From CAZBZG01 sp964496245 (lineage in GTDB: Bacteria; Planctomycetota; SZUA-567), in contig CAZBZG010000271.1 in assembly GCA_964496245.1 (NCBI GenBank), positions 1-6,414 on the forward strand: DNA of 6,414 nucleotides, given 5' to 3'. This document shows positions 5,013 through 6,414 of the stretch, piece after piece. Position numbers and translations under genes: made by a program. The notes under the pieces were generated by a model. The model did no database searches, had not been told where the DNA came from, and worked only from the letters and a program-made list of their open reading frames with translations. The stretch's first letter is position 1; every line of letters starts with the position of its first letter.

Positions 5013-6325
5013 CCGCGTTTCCCGAACAGCACCGAAATCCGGAAGAACGCGAAGCCCAGCAGATCCGAGACGTCGTCGAACAGGCAATAGAGCGCGGGGA
5101 TGAAGACGAGGGTGAGCAGCGTGGACAGGCTCAGGCCCCCGACCACCACCACGGCGAGCGGCTTGTAGAGCTCGGCACCCGTGCCCATGCCCAAAGCCAA
5201 GGGGCCCATGCCCAGGACCGTGGTGAGCGTGGTCATGAAAATGGGCCGCAACCGCGCGCTTCCCGCCTCCCGGATGGCTTCGTTGCGGGGCAGGCCGCGG
5301 GCGCGCAGGATGTTGATGTAATCGATCAGGATGATGGCGTTGTTGACCACGATCCCGGCCAGCATGATCACGCCGATGGCCGCGGTCAGGCTCAAGGGGT
5401 CTCCGCTCGCCTTGAGCCCGAGCACGGCGCCGATGAGCGAGAGCGGCACGCTGAACATGATGGTGAACGGGTGGATTAGGCTCTCGAACTGGCTCGCCAT
5501 GACCATGTAGACGAGCACCACGGCGACCACGAACGCATAGAGCATGTACCCCAGCGACTCGTCCATGGCTTCGGACGCGCCGCCCAGGGTCACGCGGTAG
5601 CCCTCCGACCGGAACGCGCCCAGCGCCTGCTCCACCGGCCCGCCGGCTACGCGCAAGCGGGCGACCACCTCACCCAGCGTGGTCCGCTGCTTGTCGATGA
5701 AGAGCGGCACGGTCAACGTGCGCTCGCGCTCCTCGCGAAAGATGGCGAGCGGCCCCTCAACGGCTTCGAGGGTGACGACCTCACTCAGGTCCACGGGCCC
5801 GGTGTGGCCGCTGCCGGGCGGAGGCATGATGTCCAGCCCCAGCAGGTCCTCCTTGCTGGCGAGCTTGCCGCCGGCCGAGAGCACGATGTCGTAGGTCTGG
5901 TCGTTCACGGTCATGTCCGTGGCTTCGCTCCCGGCCACGGCCGTCTCCACCTGCTCGGCGATCTCTTTCAGCGTGAGCCCGCGGTCCGCGGCCTCGTCCC
6001 GCCGTACGCGCAGCACCCACTCGGGCACGCCCGCGCCCGAGATCCGTCCCACGGACAGGATGCCGAGCGCCCGCTTGTTCTGCGCCAGGTCTCCGCAGAG
6101 GCCGCCGGCCCCGTCTGCGCCTACGGCGATTTGCTTGAGCGTGGCGAGCTCGGGCCCGTGCACCTTGAGCAGGATGTCCCCGCCCGCGGTGCCGAGCAGG
6201 CTCTTCATGGGATTGAGCCCCTCGAGCTTGTAGTCGAGGATCCGGTCCTGGAGCACGGGATCGGCCTCGATTGCTTCGAGCACGGGCGCGAGTTCCTGCT
6301 GGGGCACCACGCGCTCCGCCAGCAC
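5009..6325 (-). CDS. C-terminal half of an RND (HAE1/AcrB-type) efflux permease, truncated
   Basis: The product is the C-terminal part of an inner-membrane, proton-driven RND efflux pump subunit. Residues 1-257 (from GTG at 6325) match the second half of the periplasmic porter region, including RVRRDEAADRGLTLKEIAEQV (with Gly-Leu-Thr as in other HAE1 pumps) and GPLAIFREERERTLTV. Five membrane helices follow at about 258-277, 284-304, 312-335, 359-380 and 388-413. The fourth-from-last helix region carries GIVVNNAIILIDY, the typical TM10 motif with Asn where AcrB has Lys. SQFESLIHPFTIMFSVPLSLIGA is the usual TM8-TM9 junction, and the tail FIPALYCLFDD is also typical. Family members are about 1,000-1,050 residues; only 438 are here. 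Coding similarity appears to continue past GTG 6325 to codon 6394-6392, where an in-frame TGA (6397-6395) stops it. The proton-relay Asp residues of TM4 lie in the missing half, so as read this is probably a broken or wrongly sequenced gene. GTG 6325 has only a weak ribosome site. Confidence 0.85.
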   Translation of the reverse strand: MLAERVVPQQELAPVLEAIEADPVLQDRILDYKLEGLNPMKSLLGTAGGDILLKVHGPELATLKQIAVGADGAGGLCGDLAQNKRALGILSVGRISGAGVPEWVLRVRRDEAADRGLTLKEIAEQVETAVAGSEATDMTVNDQTYDIVLSAGGKLASKEDLLGLDIMPPPGSGHTGPVDLSEVVTLEAVEGPLAIFREERERTLTVPLFIDKQRTTLGEVVARLRVAGGPVEQALGAFRSEGYRVTLGGASEAMDESLGYMLYAFVVAVVLVYMVMASQFESLIHPFTIMFSVPLSLIGAVLGLKASGDPLSLTAAIGVIMLAGIVVNNAIILIDYINILRARGLPRNEAIREAGSARLRPIFMTTLTTVLGMGPLALGMGTGAELYKPLAVVVVGGLSLSTLLTLVFIPALYCLFDDVSDLLGFAFFRISVLFGKRG

Positions 6326-6414
6326 CGCAGCCTTGTCGAACGTGGCGATGAGTTGGATCTGCTCGCGCGTGACCGACCCTGATTCAAGGCCGGATCACAC
6401 CTGACCATGACTTT

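Noticed and set aside
6395..6397. TGA recoding (as Gly or Sec) within the RND gene
   Set aside because: TGA is used as a normal stop in the prepilin and at the RND end. No selenocysteine insertion structure is evident, and a mutation, sequencing error or edge artefact is simpler.
1..6414. CRISPR arrays, tRNA or rRNA genes, insertion sequence ends
   Set aside because: I saw no regularly spaced repeats with unique spacers, no cloverleaf or rRNA signatures, and no transposase or long terminal inverted repeats.

Overview
The window is GC-rich (roughly two-thirds G+C) bacterial DNA. Its style fits the Planctomycetota/Verrucomicrobiota/Lentisphaerota group or neighbouring phyla such as Hydrogenedentota. 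The evidence is a type II prepilin with a C-terminal H-X9-DG motif, a very large multi-domain protein related to glycoside hydrolase family 42, and a short hairpin-rich intergenic element of a kind I recall as dispersed in such genomes. The lineage is inferred from gene style; the window contains no marker gene.

Layout from left to right. Positions 2-2749 (+) hold the C-terminal part of a large GH42-like protein; its N-terminal region, presumably including any catalytic barrel, lies outside the window. A candidate promoter overlaps its stop codon. Next comes a prepilin-like protein at 2830-3528 (+) with a near-perfect Shine-Dalgarno site. An 80-base convergent gap follows. On the minus strand, 3609-4871 encodes a 420-residue protein with an N-terminal STAS (anti-anti-sigma-like) domain, a long repetitive linker, and a C-terminal domain that looks like a degenerate RsbW/SpoIIAB-type GHKL ATPase. 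Its 137-base upstream gap carries a good sigma70-like promoter and two strong hairpins in the predicted leader. The last gene, 5009-6325 (-), is the C-terminal half of an RND efflux permease. It is cut off from its N-terminal half by an in-frame TGA at 6397-6395, close to the window edge.

The genes do not form one obvious pathway. The first two could be co-oriented parts of an extracellular carbohydrate-related locus. The RND gene and the STAS gene share a strand, but the STAS gene appears to have its own promoter.

The most interesting item is the STAS-linker-ATPase fusion. It places both classical halves of a partner-switching module on one polypeptide, and both halves appear to have lost their phosphotransfer residues. 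They are joined by a linker with seven copies of a motif of the form aromatic/hydrophobic - acidic - x - Thr - aliphatic - aliphatic. I suggest that these threonines are multisite phosphorylation or FHA-docking sites; this is a hypothesis.
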